The notes under the pieces are model-generated. The model did not search any database. It was given only the letters and a program-made list of their open reading frames with translations, and was not told where the DNA came from. The translations under genes were made by a program, and so were the position numbers. A stretch of DNA of 64,000 bases, taken from NCBI RefSeq assembly GCF_900102165.1, contig NZ_FNBD01000006.1, forward strand, positions 102,117 to 166,116, given 5' to 3'. This document shows, one piece after another, positions 46,815 to 55,582 of the stretch. This stretch comes from Cellulophaga baltica. GTDB lineage: Bacteria; Bacteroidota; Bacteroidia; Flavobacteriales; Flavobacteriaceae. Position 1 is the stretch's first letter; each line of letters starts with the position of its first letter.

Positions 46815-49271
46815 TTACTTGGTTACTTCAAAAACAACGACAGTGTCTTTTAAGCTGATTTTTACTGTTTGTGGTGCTGTAATCTCACCAGAGATAATCA
46901 TACGAGACAAAGGTCTTTTTAATTTATTACGGATGACCGCTTTTAAAGGCCTAACACCATACGTGGATGAAAAACCGTCTAAGGATAAAAAGTCTTTTGT
47001 TTCTTTATCAATGTCAAGTGTAATTCCTAATTTATTCGCTAAAACAAGCAATTCCTTTTTAAGATGTAAGTCAAAAATAAGAGGTGCATTTTCTTTCGAA
47101 ATAGGGGCAAAGGGAATAATCTCTGTGATTCTACCTAAAAATTCTGGCCTAAAATATGGCGCCATTATTTCTAAGATTTCATCAGAAGAGGGTGTGGTTC
47201 CATCAGAAATTTTCTCTGCGATAAATTCTGATCCTATATTAGAAGTAAAAAGAATTACGGCATTGGAAAAATCGCCTAATTTACCCAAACGGTCACTAAG
47301 TTTACCTTCATCTAAAATTTGAAGGAATACATCAAAAACGGACTGGTGTGCTTTTTCAATCTCATCAAAAAGTACTATAGAATACGGTTTTTGTCTAATC
47401 TTATTTACTAACATACCGCCTTCTTCATACCCAACATATCCCGGAGGTGCACCGTATAAAAGTGCCGCTGAATGTTCCTCTTTAAATTCAGACATGTCAA
47501 AACGAATGATAGCGCTTTCATCATTAAATAAAAACTCTGCCAATGATTTTGCTAATTCTGTTTTTCCTGTTCCTGTAGGTCCAGAGAAAAAGAAAGAGCC
47601 AATTGGTTGGCCTGCTTTAGAAAGCCCCGACCTTGATTCTATAATAGCTTCTGTAATTGTTTTTACCGCATGGTCTTGACCAATAACACGTTTCTTAAGC
47701 GTAGCTTCCATCTCCATGAGACGTTCGCGCTCTTGTGTTTGTACTTTTCCAGCAGGTATGCCGGTAATACTAGATACAACAGCTGCCAAATCTTCATCAA
47801 AGATTTCAGTTAATTCTTTTGTAGAATGCACTTCAATAGCTTCTAGAATCGTAGTTAAATAAGCTACTTTATCAGCATAGGAAGGAAAAGACAATAAATC
47901 TTCTGTATCATATTTCCCGATAATAATAGGCCCTAATTTATTCTTAAGTTCTATGTAGATCCAATCTATTTCCTCTTTGCGCTGTTCTTCGGATAAGGTT
48001 TCTGATTTCTTTTCTAAAAAGGCTAATTTATTTTTTAACTCTTCTACATCTGCAGGTAGTGATTGCTGCGATACTTTCGCTGCAGCCATGGTTCTATCTA
48101 CTAAATCTAGAGCAGAATCTGGAAGGTTTTTTTCTTTTAAATACCGTTTAGAAAATAAAATAGATTCTTTTAACGTATCATCAGAAATTTCTAATTGGTG
48201 GTGTTTTTTAAATGTTTCCCCTACATTTTTTAATATTCTAAAAGCAGTTTCTGTATCTGGTTCTTCTAAACTAACCGATTCAAAACGCCTGCTTAAGGCA
48301 TCATCAGATGCTATATGCTTTCGGAAATGTTCTGGGGAAGTGACTCCAATAAGAACAATTTCTCCTTTATTTAATTCAGATTTTATAACATTTAATATTC
48401 CCTGGCTCGTAGCATTATCTTGCAGTAGGGCATGAAAATCATCCATAACCAAAATAGGCATGGTAAAGGATTTTGCCTGTTCAAAGATTTGTTGTAACCT
48501 ATCTTCTACTTCTCCTTTATAAGAAGCTCCAGATAAGAGTAGGGTAGTGTGTATTTCTAAAAATGTAGCCTCTTGTAAAACATCTACGATTTTCTTTTCA
48601 GCAATTAATACTGCTAAATTTTTAATTAAAATAGATTTTCCAACACCCGATTCTCCTTGGATAATCACATTAGGTTTAGACTTTCTACTTAAAATTTCGG
48701 TAATACTCTTTAATTCCTTATCTCTATTGATAATATGCGCAAATTCTCCAGCACTAGCCAATTCTACAAGATCTGAAGTATATTTGGTCAACACACTAGT
48801 ATCTGTTGCTTCAGAGGAAGTTGCAGAAGTACTAATTTTAGGGTTGACTTTCCCTTCCGTACCTTTTTGAGTTTCTAAAAGTTGATTGTGACTAACAGGG
48901 AGCGATTTTAATTGATCAAAACTAAAGCCTACACCAGGAGTTATTGCTGCAATGAATAAGATCAATAAATCAACTTCATCCTTACCAAGCTTCCCTTTAA
49001 TATCTTCAGCTTCTACAAATACTAGTTGTACACCAGAATCTGCTTCTACTTCTGTATTTCTAGAAGATCTTTTTGGGGTTTGTTCAATGTTAACTTCTGC
49101 CCATTCTTCAACAAAATAAACATCTACACCTAGATTATGAAGTTTACGCAAAAGCGATAAATCTCTATTTAAAGCTGCCTTAATTAAATGTGCAGCGGTG
49201 TAATTTTGATGCTGATTTTCTTCTGCAATTTGTGTTGCAATATAAATAGCCTTTTCAACTTCGTTATTCAT
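46815..49271 (-). CDS. tssH: T6SS sheath-disassembly ATPase TssH (ClpV)
   Basis: 818 residues, a Clp/Hsp100 with N-domain (1-~150), AAA1 with Walker A GESGVGKS (206-213), a middle region and AAA2 with Walker A GPTGTGKT (564-571) and 'VLFDEIEKAHQSVFDVFLQI'. Walker B of AAA1 reads 'LVMDDFHAL', where most Clp proteins have Asp-Glu, so AAA1 hydrolysis may be weakened. It recycles contracted TssB/TssC sheath. Its gene starts 2 bp after tssO. Confidence 0.92.
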   Translation of the reverse strand: MNNEVEKAIYIATQIAEENQHQNYTAAHLIKAALNRDLSLLRKLHNLGVDVYFVEEWAEVNIEQTPKRSSRNTEVEADSGVQLVFVEAEDIKGKLGKDEVDLLILFIAAITPGVGFSFDQLKSLPVSHNQLLETQKGTEGKVNPKISTSATSSEATDTSVLTKYTSDLVELASAGEFAHIINRDKELKSITEILSRKSKPNVIIQGESGVGKSILIKNLAVLIAEKKIVDVLQEATFLEIHTTLLLSGASYKGEVEDRLQQIFEQAKSFTMPILVMDDFHALLQDNATSQGILNVIKSELNKGEIVLIGVTSPEHFRKHIASDDALSRRFESVSLEEPDTETAFRILKNVGETFKKHHQLEISDDTLKESILFSKRYLKEKNLPDSALDLVDRTMAAAKVSQQSLPADVEELKNKLAFLEKKSETLSEEQRKEEIDWIYIELKNKLGPIIIGKYDTEDLLSFPSYADKVAYLTTILEAIEVHSTKELTEIFDEDLAAVVSSITGIPAGKVQTQERERLMEMEATLKKRVIGQDHAVKTITEAIIESRSGLSKAGQPIGSFFFSGPTGTGKTELAKSLAEFLFNDESAIIRFDMSEFKEEHSAALLYGAPPGYVGYEEGGMLVNKIRQKPYSIVLFDEIEKAHQSVFDVFLQILDEGKLSDRLGKLGDFSNAVILFTSNIGSEFIAEKISDGTTPSSDEILEIMAPYFRPEFLGRITEIIPFAPISKENAPLIFDLHLKKELLVLANKLGITLDIDKETKDFLSLDGFSSTYGVRPLKAVIRNKLKRPLSRMIISGEITAPQTVKISLKDTVVVFEVTK

Positions 49272-49273
49272 AC

Positions 49274-49786
49274 TTATTGGTTTCTGTTTATACGTCTGGC
49301 TAATTCTAATGCGGTTTCTAAATTTCGTATTTGATCTTCATAATCATCCAATTGCTTATCTAATTTATCAATTTCAGTTTTAGCATTGGCTACCTGTTTT
49401 AAATCTCTTTTTGCGTCTAACAATTTCTTATAAGTAAGAATTAAATTCTCATACATGTTCCTGTTTTCAAGAGAGTCTTTTGGAATATCATTCTTAATTT
49501 TTACTAAGTCAGAATTTATAGATTGTTCTAAAAAGATATTTCCTTGTTTTGTTTTATCTAATGAATCTATTAAAACATCTACACGTTTTAGTTCATTGAT
49601 AAACTGCTTCTGATACATAAATTCATACTGAATTTTCTTGTTTTCTGCACGTAAGACATCATTCTCTTTCCAAGGTAATTTGTAACTAAAAAACACCGCT
49701 ACAAAAAGGAGCACAATAGTGACCAAAAACATGAGTAAAAAAAGTAGAAAAGCAGATATCCTTTCTTTTTTATTTAAAATTTCCAT
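49274..49786 (-). CDS. tssO: T6SS membrane-complex protein TssO
   Basis: 170 residues: a short cytoplasmic start, one strong membrane helix (~12-32, 'LLFLLMFLVTIVLLFVAVFF') and a long periplasmic coiled coil with heptad-like Leu/Ile spacing ('DKLDKQLDDYEDQIRNLETA'). This topology and its place between tssK and tssH match TssO, one of the proteins that replace TssJLM in Bacteroidota T6SS. The name rests on topology and synteny. Confidence 0.75.
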   Translation of the reverse strand: MEILNKKERISAFLLFLLMFLVTIVLLFVAVFFSYKLPWKENDVLRAENKKIQYEFMYQKQFINELKRVDVLIDSLDKTKQGNIFLEQSINSDLVKIKNDIPKDSLENRNMYENLILTYKKLLDAKRDLKQVANAKTEIDKLDKQLDDYEDQIRNLETALELARRINRNQ

Positions 49787-49800
49787 AGTATAATTTTATT

Positions 49801-50943
49801 TTATTCCGCTAAAAATGAAGGACCTCCAGATTTACCGAATTTGTCTTCTACAATATTTTCATTTACAAATATGCCCATATCTCTACGTTTACCGATATAA
49901 TCTACTTGCGTCAGAATAGTGAACAAACGCTCAATTACATTCATAAATGAATTGATGATGAATAAGTTTTGATTAACATCTGTATGCTTGTAATCAATAT
50001 TGATAATGTTGGTAAATATTTTTTCATAATCACCCCCCTTTAAATCTGTCCATTCTCCAAAATAGTTGAACAATTGTTCTTTATTTTCCGGTGATGATAC
50101 ATCTACTGAGCTCTTGAAAAGTCTTGAAAAACTAACGATAATTTCAATTAATTTCTTAGGATGCATTTCATACTCTTCCCATTTTACATAGGTAATTTGT
50201 TGTGATAAATAAGCATACAATTTATCTACTACTGTATGCATAGCGTCTGCAATAGGATTATCACTCTGCTTGGTATTTATTTTTTGTACAATTAGTATAG
50301 AACTGCGTTCGGCCATTTTCAAGAAAGCTTCTGCAACATTATAAAAATCGATTAATGCTTCACTAGTTCCTAGGGTAGTAGAGGGCGCTATGTAATCTGT
50401 GGCTGCGGCCAAAGCATTATTCTCTCTGATAATTTTAGCGATAGGAAGCTGGTTCCCTGCTAGTCCAGATTTTTCTAAATCATTTGCAGTTACAAAAGTG
50501 AAAAAATACCTATTTGTAGTATACGGATAACGAGGAGGCATTTCTTTTGGGTTTTGCTCTCCAAAAGCAACTGTATCTTCTTGATCTACATTTAAAAGAA
50601 CAAAACCTTCTTCTAATTTGTTATCTGCAAACTGCTCAACAACCACATCTTCTTTAACCGCTGGTGTGAAGTTTGTAATTTCTACACGCGTACCGTTTGG
50701 AGTGATAGCACGTAATTTTTTAATCGAAATTTTTAAGCTTTTATGTACATCAATAGTAACAATGTATTCATTATGATCACTTAAATGTGATGCCAATAAA
50801 CCATAACCATCTTTTCCTATTCTAATACTGGTAAGATCTTTTGCTGTATTTTCTGCGTAGTCTTGGAGGTTTTGAAAATGCTCTTTAGAGATTTTCATAC
50901 CATCGATCCAATTTGTTTTAAAGTGTTTTATGTCCTCTATCAT
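49801..50943 (-). CDS. tssK: T6SS baseplate protein TssK
   Basis: The start at 50943 (MIEDIKHFKTNWIDGMKISK) gives 380 residues and removes a 16-bp overlap with tssN. 'NWIDGMKISKEHFQNLQDYA' is the TssK N-terminal hallmark (the 'W.eG.fl.phHFq' region). Later segments 'FVLLNVDQEDTVAFGEQNP' and 'PYTTNRYFFTFVTANDLEKS' fit the shell domains. TssK links the TssF/G/E wedge to the membrane complex, here presumably TssN/O. It is 8 bp downstream of tssN. Confidence 0.87.
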   Translation of the reverse strand: MIEDIKHFKTNWIDGMKISKEHFQNLQDYAENTAKDLTSIRIGKDGYGLLASHLSDHNEYIVTIDVHKSLKISIKKLRAITPNGTRVEITNFTPAVKEDVVVEQFADNKLEEGFVLLNVDQEDTVAFGEQNPKEMPPRYPYTTNRYFFTFVTANDLEKSGLAGNQLPIAKIIRENNALAAATDYIAPSTTLGTSEALIDFYNVAEAFLKMAERSSILIVQKINTKQSDNPIADAMHTVVDKLYAYLSQQITYVKWEEYEMHPKKLIEIIVSFSRLFKSSVDVSSPENKEQLFNYFGEWTDLKGGDYEKIFTNIINIDYKHTDVNQNLFIINSFMNVIERLFTILTQVDYIGKRRDMGIFVNENIVEDKFGKSGGPSFLAE

Positions 50944-50951
50944 AATAAATA

Positions 50952-51818
50952 TTATATACGTTGGCACACTACGGTGTCGCCATCATTCAGATTGTTTTGT
51001 TCTACGGTTAGTGATGAATTAATATGTTTTGAAGCTCCAAACCATTTAGGTTTGGTTTGAAAATACCAGCCAAATGGATCGCCAGAGTCTTCAAGAAGCT
51101 CAATTTTAGTAGTGGTTTTTTTACTGTTGTAATCATTAATGAAAAAGAAAAACAACCTACCAAAATCCATATCTTTAGGTGCTTTTGCTTTAAAACTTGT
51201 TAGATGAGTTTCTTTCGTGTTTTTATAAAACATAAAGTTTAAAACAATCATATTGCTTAACTCATAATGCTTAGGAGATTCATATTTATTACCTAAAGGG
51301 TAATACCATTTAGAATATAACTTTACAGGTACGCTTATAGCATAATTAAACAGTGCATAAAACGCGGTAGGCACTACAAAAGTGGTTGTAATTAAAAAAT
51401 AATAACCTAGATACTTTAGATCTTGAAAGTAAGAGGCAACCATTATAATAGGTACAACAAGCACCAAGGCAGTTACAAAGGCAATTAGTAATTCTTTAAA
51501 CTTATTTTCTATTTCAAATTTGTCGAAAAAATAACGGACAAAGTACACATGTAAAGCTCCCAATAAAAAAGAAAAACTAAGCATGGAAAAGTACCGAAGT
51601 AATACGCCTGTTTGTTTTAAGTTATAGACAATACACGTAAATATTCCCATTACGACAATACCTGATATCAAATAGATATAAAACTTCTTGCGTTGTTTTT
51701 TAAAACCAGGTGTTTTAGAAGCAAATAAGGTAAGTACAAGTATCGTGATCACCACAATAATCATAAAAGGCATCAATGCTTCAAAGCTTATTAATGTTTT
51801 TAAGTAACGTTTTATCAT
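50952..51818 (-). CDS. tssN: T6SS membrane protein TssN
   Basis: 288 residues. Five hydrophobic segments lie within residues ~14-155 (for example 'FMIIVVITILVLTLFASKTP' and 'FYIYLISGIVVMGIFTCIVY'). A cytoplasmic C-terminal domain (~165-288) follows, with 'ELSNMIVLNFMFYKNTKETH' and 'PFGWYFQTKPKWFGASKHIN', ending 'SLTVEQNNLNDGDTVVCQRI'. This topology and the position between tssG and tssK match TssN of Bacteroidota T6SS. It should be the polytopic inner-membrane base of the complex. Confidence 0.82.
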   Translation of the reverse strand: MIKRYLKTLISFEALMPFMIIVVITILVLTLFASKTPGFKKQRKKFYIYLISGIVVMGIFTCIVYNLKQTGVLLRYFSMLSFSFLLGALHVYFVRYFFDKFEIENKFKELLIAFVTALVLVVPIIMVASYFQDLKYLGYYFLITTTFVVPTAFYALFNYAISVPVKLYSKWYYPLGNKYESPKHYELSNMIVLNFMFYKNTKETHLTSFKAKAPKDMDFGRLFFFFINDYNSKKTTTKIELLEDSGDPFGWYFQTKPKWFGASKHINSSLTVEQNNLNDGDTVVCQRI

Positions 51819-51823
51819 GAAAA

Positions 51824-52732
51824 TTATATTGTAGAAGATATACCAAGTCGACCAGCAAAGATGGCATCACTCAGTGTAAAGTTTTGTTTTTTCTGAGGCA
51901 AAGTAAAGTCTATTTCAAAATCACTCTCAAAAGGCATGGTGTGATCTAAAAAATACTGCATTACTAAACTAATTTGTCCTTTAGGTAAATAGTCATGAAT
52001 TTTTTCGGGGTTTTTAATATTGTTAATATTGAACGTATATTTTGGCAAATAGGAAGCACCGGTGGTTGCCGTCGCTAAATTTACGCCTAATTGCAAGGTA
52101 TCGTTATGTTCGTGTGTGTTAGGAATGGTGGTGTATGTTTTGGTTATGGTTAAGCTTTCTTCGATTATTGTTTCTAATACTTGCTGTATTAACGTTAAAT
52201 TTCCTGCAATCTTATGCATAAAGGGAATTGCTTTCAAAATTTTTCCGGCCATGACATGTGGTATGTTAGAATTGATCTCCCATAAGTCTGACAAGAAATA
52301 AACTAATTCAGAATTTCCCAGCGATTCAAAAATACGATCTTCTTCTCGTTCTACTTCTACTCTGTGTAGAAAAAATTCTTCCTCTAACGGATTAAAAAAC
52401 TTTTGGGCTTTTTCTTGCTCTACTTTTCTATTCTTGTAGGCATTGACCATATCATTTACAAACCCAGTACTACCAACAGTTTTATGAAAAAAACGTTCTG
52501 GAAAAATATTGTAAAATCCACGACGACTAAGATGAACAACTATATTCTCCTTATAAACATCATCTTCCCTAATACCAGAAACATCGGGGCTATACCTTCT
52601 TTTGAAATAATCAGAATAGCTGTAAGAAACATCAGAGAATTCTTTGATTCCCGCCGCAAATGTTTCTGCTTTTATATCAAAATCCAAGCCATCAAAATGT
52701 TCTCGAATTTCCTGTAGTATATTGTTTTCCAT
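51824..52732 (-). CDS. tssG: T6SS baseplate protein TssG
   Basis: 302 residues. 'FFNPLEEEFFLHRVEVEREE' and 'HLSRRGFYNIFPERFFHKTV' are characteristic of the Bacteroidota TssG. The C-terminal 'YFLDHTMPFESDFEIDFTLP' followed by 'LSDAIFAGRLGISSTI' matches the TssG end. TssG binds TssF to form the baseplate wedge. It lies 4 bp after the NlpC/P60 gene and 5 bp before tssN. Confidence 0.85.
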   Translation of the reverse strand: MENNILQEIREHFDGLDFDIKAETFAAGIKEFSDVSYSYSDYFKRRYSPDVSGIREDDVYKENIVVHLSRRGFYNIFPERFFHKTVGSTGFVNDMVNAYKNRKVEQEKAQKFFNPLEEEFFLHRVEVEREEDRIFESLGNSELVYFLSDLWEINSNIPHVMAGKILKAIPFMHKIAGNLTLIQQVLETIIEESLTITKTYTTIPNTHEHNDTLQLGVNLATATTGASYLPKYTFNINNIKNPEKIHDYLPKGQISLVMQYFLDHTMPFESDFEIDFTLPQKKQNFTLSDAIFAGRLGISSTI

Positions 52733-52736
52733 TAAA

Positions 52737-53360
52737 TTATTTTAATAAGGCTCTAGCAGAAGAAACATATTTATCTTGCCAATACGCATCTTTCAAATTT
52801 GCAATTTCTACCCCTCTTGGTGAATTAGATCCTAGAAACATTCCGTTTTGTAAATAGATGCCCACATGAGAGATTACTTTTTCTTTGTGTCTTAGTCTAA
52901 AAAAGATAAGATCTCCGTTTTTTAAATTTTTCTGACTTTTAAAAGCTACATCCAAATTGGCATCAAATTGCTGTTGTGAAGTTCTAGGCAATTCTTTTTC
53001 GTACACAACGTCATATACATGTTGTACAAATGCAGAACAATCTACACCTCTTTTTGTGGTTCCTCCCCATAAATAAGGAACGCCAAACCAGTCTTTAATT
53101 TTACCATATAACTTTTCATTCTCAAGCTCTTCTGTAGGAATATTCAACGCCTTAGCAAACTCCTCTTTTTCCTCATAAGTAAGGTAGGTAGTTGTGGCTA
53201 CTCTTTCTGGTTCTTTTACAACAAGAGCTTCTTTTTCTTTCAACCTATGTGCTTCTTCTATTTGTTTTTTATAGTACATTTGGTCTACACCTTTGGAAGT
53301 GTTTTTACCACAACCTATAAATTGCACAATAAGAATTAAAAACATCAGTTTTAGTTTCAT
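52737..53360 (-). CDS. NlpC/P60 cell-wall hydrolase lipoprotein in the T6SS operon
   Basis: 207 residues, lipobox 'VQFIGCGK' (Cys17). Residues ~85-207 are an NlpC/P60 domain: 'WFGVPYLWGGTTKRGVDCSA' with catalytic Cys108, 'LKNGDLIFFRLRHKEKVISH' with His155, and 'GIYLQNGMFLGSNSPRGVEI'. It should cleave peptidoglycan stem peptides from the outer-membrane side. As first gene of the minus-strand T6SS operon and membrane-anchored, it is more likely to open the wall for apparatus assembly than to be a secreted toxin. It may occupy the TssQ lipoprotein role, but I cannot confirm that. Confidence 0.85.
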   Translation of the reverse strand: MKLKLMFLILIVQFIGCGKNTSKGVDQMYYKKQIEEAHRLKEKEALVVKEPERVATTTYLTYEEKEEFAKALNIPTEELENEKLYGKIKDWFGVPYLWGGTTKRGVDCSAFVQHVYDVVYEKELPRTSQQQFDANLDVAFKSQKNLKNGDLIFFRLRHKEKVISHVGIYLQNGMFLGSNSPRGVEIANLKDAYWQDKYVSSARALLK

Positions 53361-53421
53361 AGTAATAATTGTAATTTTAAGGATAAATATAAGAGTTTAA
53401 TAATTTCTATTACCAATTTTA

Positions 53422-54444
53422 ATGAAAAGTAATAATATAAAAACCCACTTTGACCGAAACGTATTTCTAACTTTTTTAGTATTACTTGTTGTAGGATTAA
53501 TACTAATCTCGTTTAAAATTAACAGTAAGGTTGATTGTGGAAACCCTGATTTTAAGATCATAGCAAATTCTTTTACCACAGAAGATTTAATCGAATTTAA
53601 TAGCATTGATGATTCTGGTGTTGAATGGGAGTGGGATTTTGGTGACAAAACTAACACAAAATTTCAATCTAATGTAGCACATCAATTTACAAAACCGGGA
53701 ACTTATAAAGTAGCATTACGAGTAAATGGACAATGTGATGTGGTTAAGGAGATTACCATTAATGAGAAGAAAGAATTAATTTCTCCTGAATTAATTCCGA
53801 ACATAATTTTGCCTACGAATGTTAAAGTAGGTGAGGAGGTTGTATTTTCAAGTGATGCGCCATTCGCAGAATCTTGGCAATGGAGTTTTGGTGAGTCATT
53901 GCATATTGATGGAACCAACAAAGAGGAGAAATATACATTTAAATCTCCAGGAGAGAAAACAATTTTATTGGTTGTAAACGGTGATAGAAGACATGAGTCT
54001 AGACGACGAATTGTTGTTTTAGATAGTAGAGGAGAACGTCAAGTAATAACACCAAGAAACCGAGTTGATCCTATTGAGACCGCTTTAGATAATATTAATG
54101 ATTCTTTAGTGCTTCCACCCACCGTAACCGTTCCTGAACCTGTTGTAGAGCCGGAGGTTAAGAAAATTGTAGTTTCTTCTGATGAGATTTTACAAATGTT
54201 AGTGGGGTATTCAGAAAGAAGATTAGATGACAGAGCTATGCGTTCTTATTTTTGCTATAGTAGTATTCCTGTCTTTAATAAAAGTGGTAAACGCTATACG
54301 GTGAATCAGCTTTTTAATGCTATAAGAGATCAAAAAATTGAAATCAATAGTTTAAACTTGAGAAAGAAGGAAGATACGGGTTGTATTACTAGTATGACTA
54401 TTGATATGAAGATTAAAAAAGGACTCTTTTCTAAGACTTTTTAA
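53422..54444 (+). CDS. tssP: PKD-domain membrane-anchored T6SS protein (TssP candidate)
   Basis: 340 residues: a short cytoplasmic start, one membrane helix (~15-32, 'VFLTFLVLLVVGLILISFKI'), and two PKD/Ig-like periplasmic domains ('GVEWEWDFGDKTNTKFQSNV ... HQFTKPGTYKVALRV' at ~60-100, and 'SWQWSFGESLHIDG' at ~145-180). A Pro/Val-rich linker (~220-245) and a C-terminal domain with two Cys complete it. The start lies 61 bp from the divergent NlpC/P60 gene. Topology and context suggest the Bacteroidota-specific membrane-complex protein TssP; the name is provisional. Confidence 0.6.
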   Translation: MKSNNIKTHFDRNVFLTFLVLLVVGLILISFKINSKVDCGNPDFKIIANSFTTEDLIEFNSIDDSGVEWEWDFGDKTNTKFQSNVAHQFTKPGTYKVALRVNGQCDVVKEITINEKKELISPELIPNIILPTNVKVGEEVVFSSDAPFAESWQWSFGESLHIDGTNKEEKYTFKSPGEKTILLVVNGDRRHESRRRIVVLDSRGERQVITPRNRVDPIETALDNINDSLVLPPTVTVPEPVVEPEVKKIVVSSDEILQMLVGYSERRLDDRAMRSYFCYSSIPVFNKSGKRYTVNQLFNAIRDQKIEINSLNLRKKEDTGCITSMTIDMKIKKGLFSKTF

Positions 54445-54602
54445 CGGATTATATATATAATAAGGTAAGAAGTTCTTATTTAAGACTTTATGATGCAGTT
54501 CATCGAGTTTATTTTCTACTTCTTAAAATAGTTTTTATATTTACGATGTCCTTATGTGACGTTATATAAACTAGGCAGTATTTGCCACAAAAACACATTA
54601 TT

Positions 54603-54989
54603 ATGGCTTTCAAAGCAAGATTAAAAGTAGCAGGAAAAGAGTTCAACATTTTACATTGTTCTTATGATTTGAACCAAGAAGTAGATCCTACAGGAAGACC
54701 TTCTTCTGTAACAAGAGGTGGTCGTATTAACTTAACTGTTGAGTCTAACGGAGAAACTGGATTTTTCGAATGGATGACTAATAACTTCGAAAGAAAAGAT
54801 GGAACTATCGTTTTCGTAAAAAGAGATAACGATGCTACCTTAAAAGAAGTAAACTTTAAAGAAGGTTACTTAATCAAGTACAGAGAGAATTTTGAGTCTT
54901 CTGGCCAAAATCCTTTAACTGAAACTTTCACTATTTCTGCAAAAGAATTATCTAGTGGTGGTGGTGAGCATATCAACGAGTGGGTATAA
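54603..54989 (+). CDS. hcp: Hcp tube protein, copy 1 (TssD)
   Basis: 128 residues from the ATG at 54603 (MAFKARLKVAGKEFNILHCS). It has the Bacteroidota Hcp/TssD pattern: 'DPTGRPSSVTRGGRINLTVE', 'GFFEWMTNNFERKDGTIVFV' and 'NPLTETFTISAKELS'. It forms hexameric rings stacked into the inner tube and carries small effectors. A strong hairpin terminator immediately follows. Its codon use is notably favourable, which fits a very abundant protein. Confidence 0.93.
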   Translation: MAFKARLKVAGKEFNILHCSYDLNQEVDPTGRPSSVTRGGRINLTVESNGETGFFEWMTNNFERKDGTIVFVKRDNDATLKEVNFKEGYLIKYRENFESSGQNPLTETFTISAKELSSGGGEHINEWV

Positions 54990-55013
54990 TCTCATAAAAA
55001 TTACATATTTTCT

Positions 55014-55043
55014 AAAAGGAGGCATACTTAAATGCCTCCTTTT
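55014..55043 (+). terminator. Terminator or attenuator between hcp1 and tssB
   Basis: A perfect 12-bp inverted repeat AAAAGGAGGCAT / ATGCCTCCTTTT with a 6-base loop and trailing T run. It would make hcp1 mostly monocistronic and leave lower read-through for tssB/tssC. Confidence 0.85.
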
Positions 55044-55117
55044 TACGTTTATCTTCTATATAACTATTGTAAATAACTTTTTTTGATTAAATTTAACCAA
55101 CTTAAAAAATATAAAAT

Positions 55118-55567
55118 ATGGCTAGTAATTTTGGAATAGGTGCTAATGATGTTAAAGGCGATGCAAGTGAAGCTCTAAATGAAATTCCACAAAACAGAAC
55201 TTTAATTGCAGGTAAATTAACTCCGAATACGCCAATAAAGCCAGAGGTAATAGAAGGTTTAAGAACTGTAGAAGATATTTTCGAACATTTTAGACCTGAA
55301 TTAAAGGTCCCTTTTGAAGATAAAAATGGAGGAACAATAAATGAAACCATAAAATTCAGCAATTTAGGCGATTTCGGTAAAAAAGGAATTACCAATAATA
55401 GTGTTTTTTTAAAAGAATTAGAAATTGAAAGTGATCAGTATAAAAAAATCATTAAGCAATTAAAAACCAATAAAATTTTAAAATCTGCATTACAAGATCC
55501 AGAAGCAAAAGAAGCGCTAATAGATACTATTGATGCATTGATTAACGAAATAAAAAACACTAAATAA
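55118..55567 (+). CDS. tssB: T6SS contractile sheath small subunit TssB
   Basis: 149 residues. The N-terminal 'GIGANDVKGDASEALNEIPQ' and 'NRTLIAGKLTPNTPIKPEVI', then 'LRTVEDIFEHFRPELKVPFE' and 'KFSNLGDFGKKGITNN', are the Bacteroidota TssB layout, with a helical C-terminal half ('KKIIKQLKTNKILKSALQDP'). It pairs with TssC to form the contractile sheath and is followed 15 bp later by tssC. Confidence 0.92.
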   Translation: MASNFGIGANDVKGDASEALNEIPQNRTLIAGKLTPNTPIKPEVIEGLRTVEDIFEHFRPELKVPFEDKNGGTINETIKFSNLGDFGKKGITNNSVFLKELEIESDQYKKIIKQLKTNKILKSALQDPEAKEALIDTIDALINEIKNTK

Positions 55568-55582
55568 TTACGAAAAGCAATT

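Noticed and set aside
46819..48870. Several long plus-strand frames opposite tssH (up to 167 codons)
   Set aside because: They are antisense shadows of a well-conserved ClpV gene, Ser/Phe/Lys-rich with no family features.
53397..53657. Minus-strand 86-codon frame overlapping the PKD protein
   Set aside because: It lies antisense to the signal-anchor and PKD coding region and has no start context or motif.
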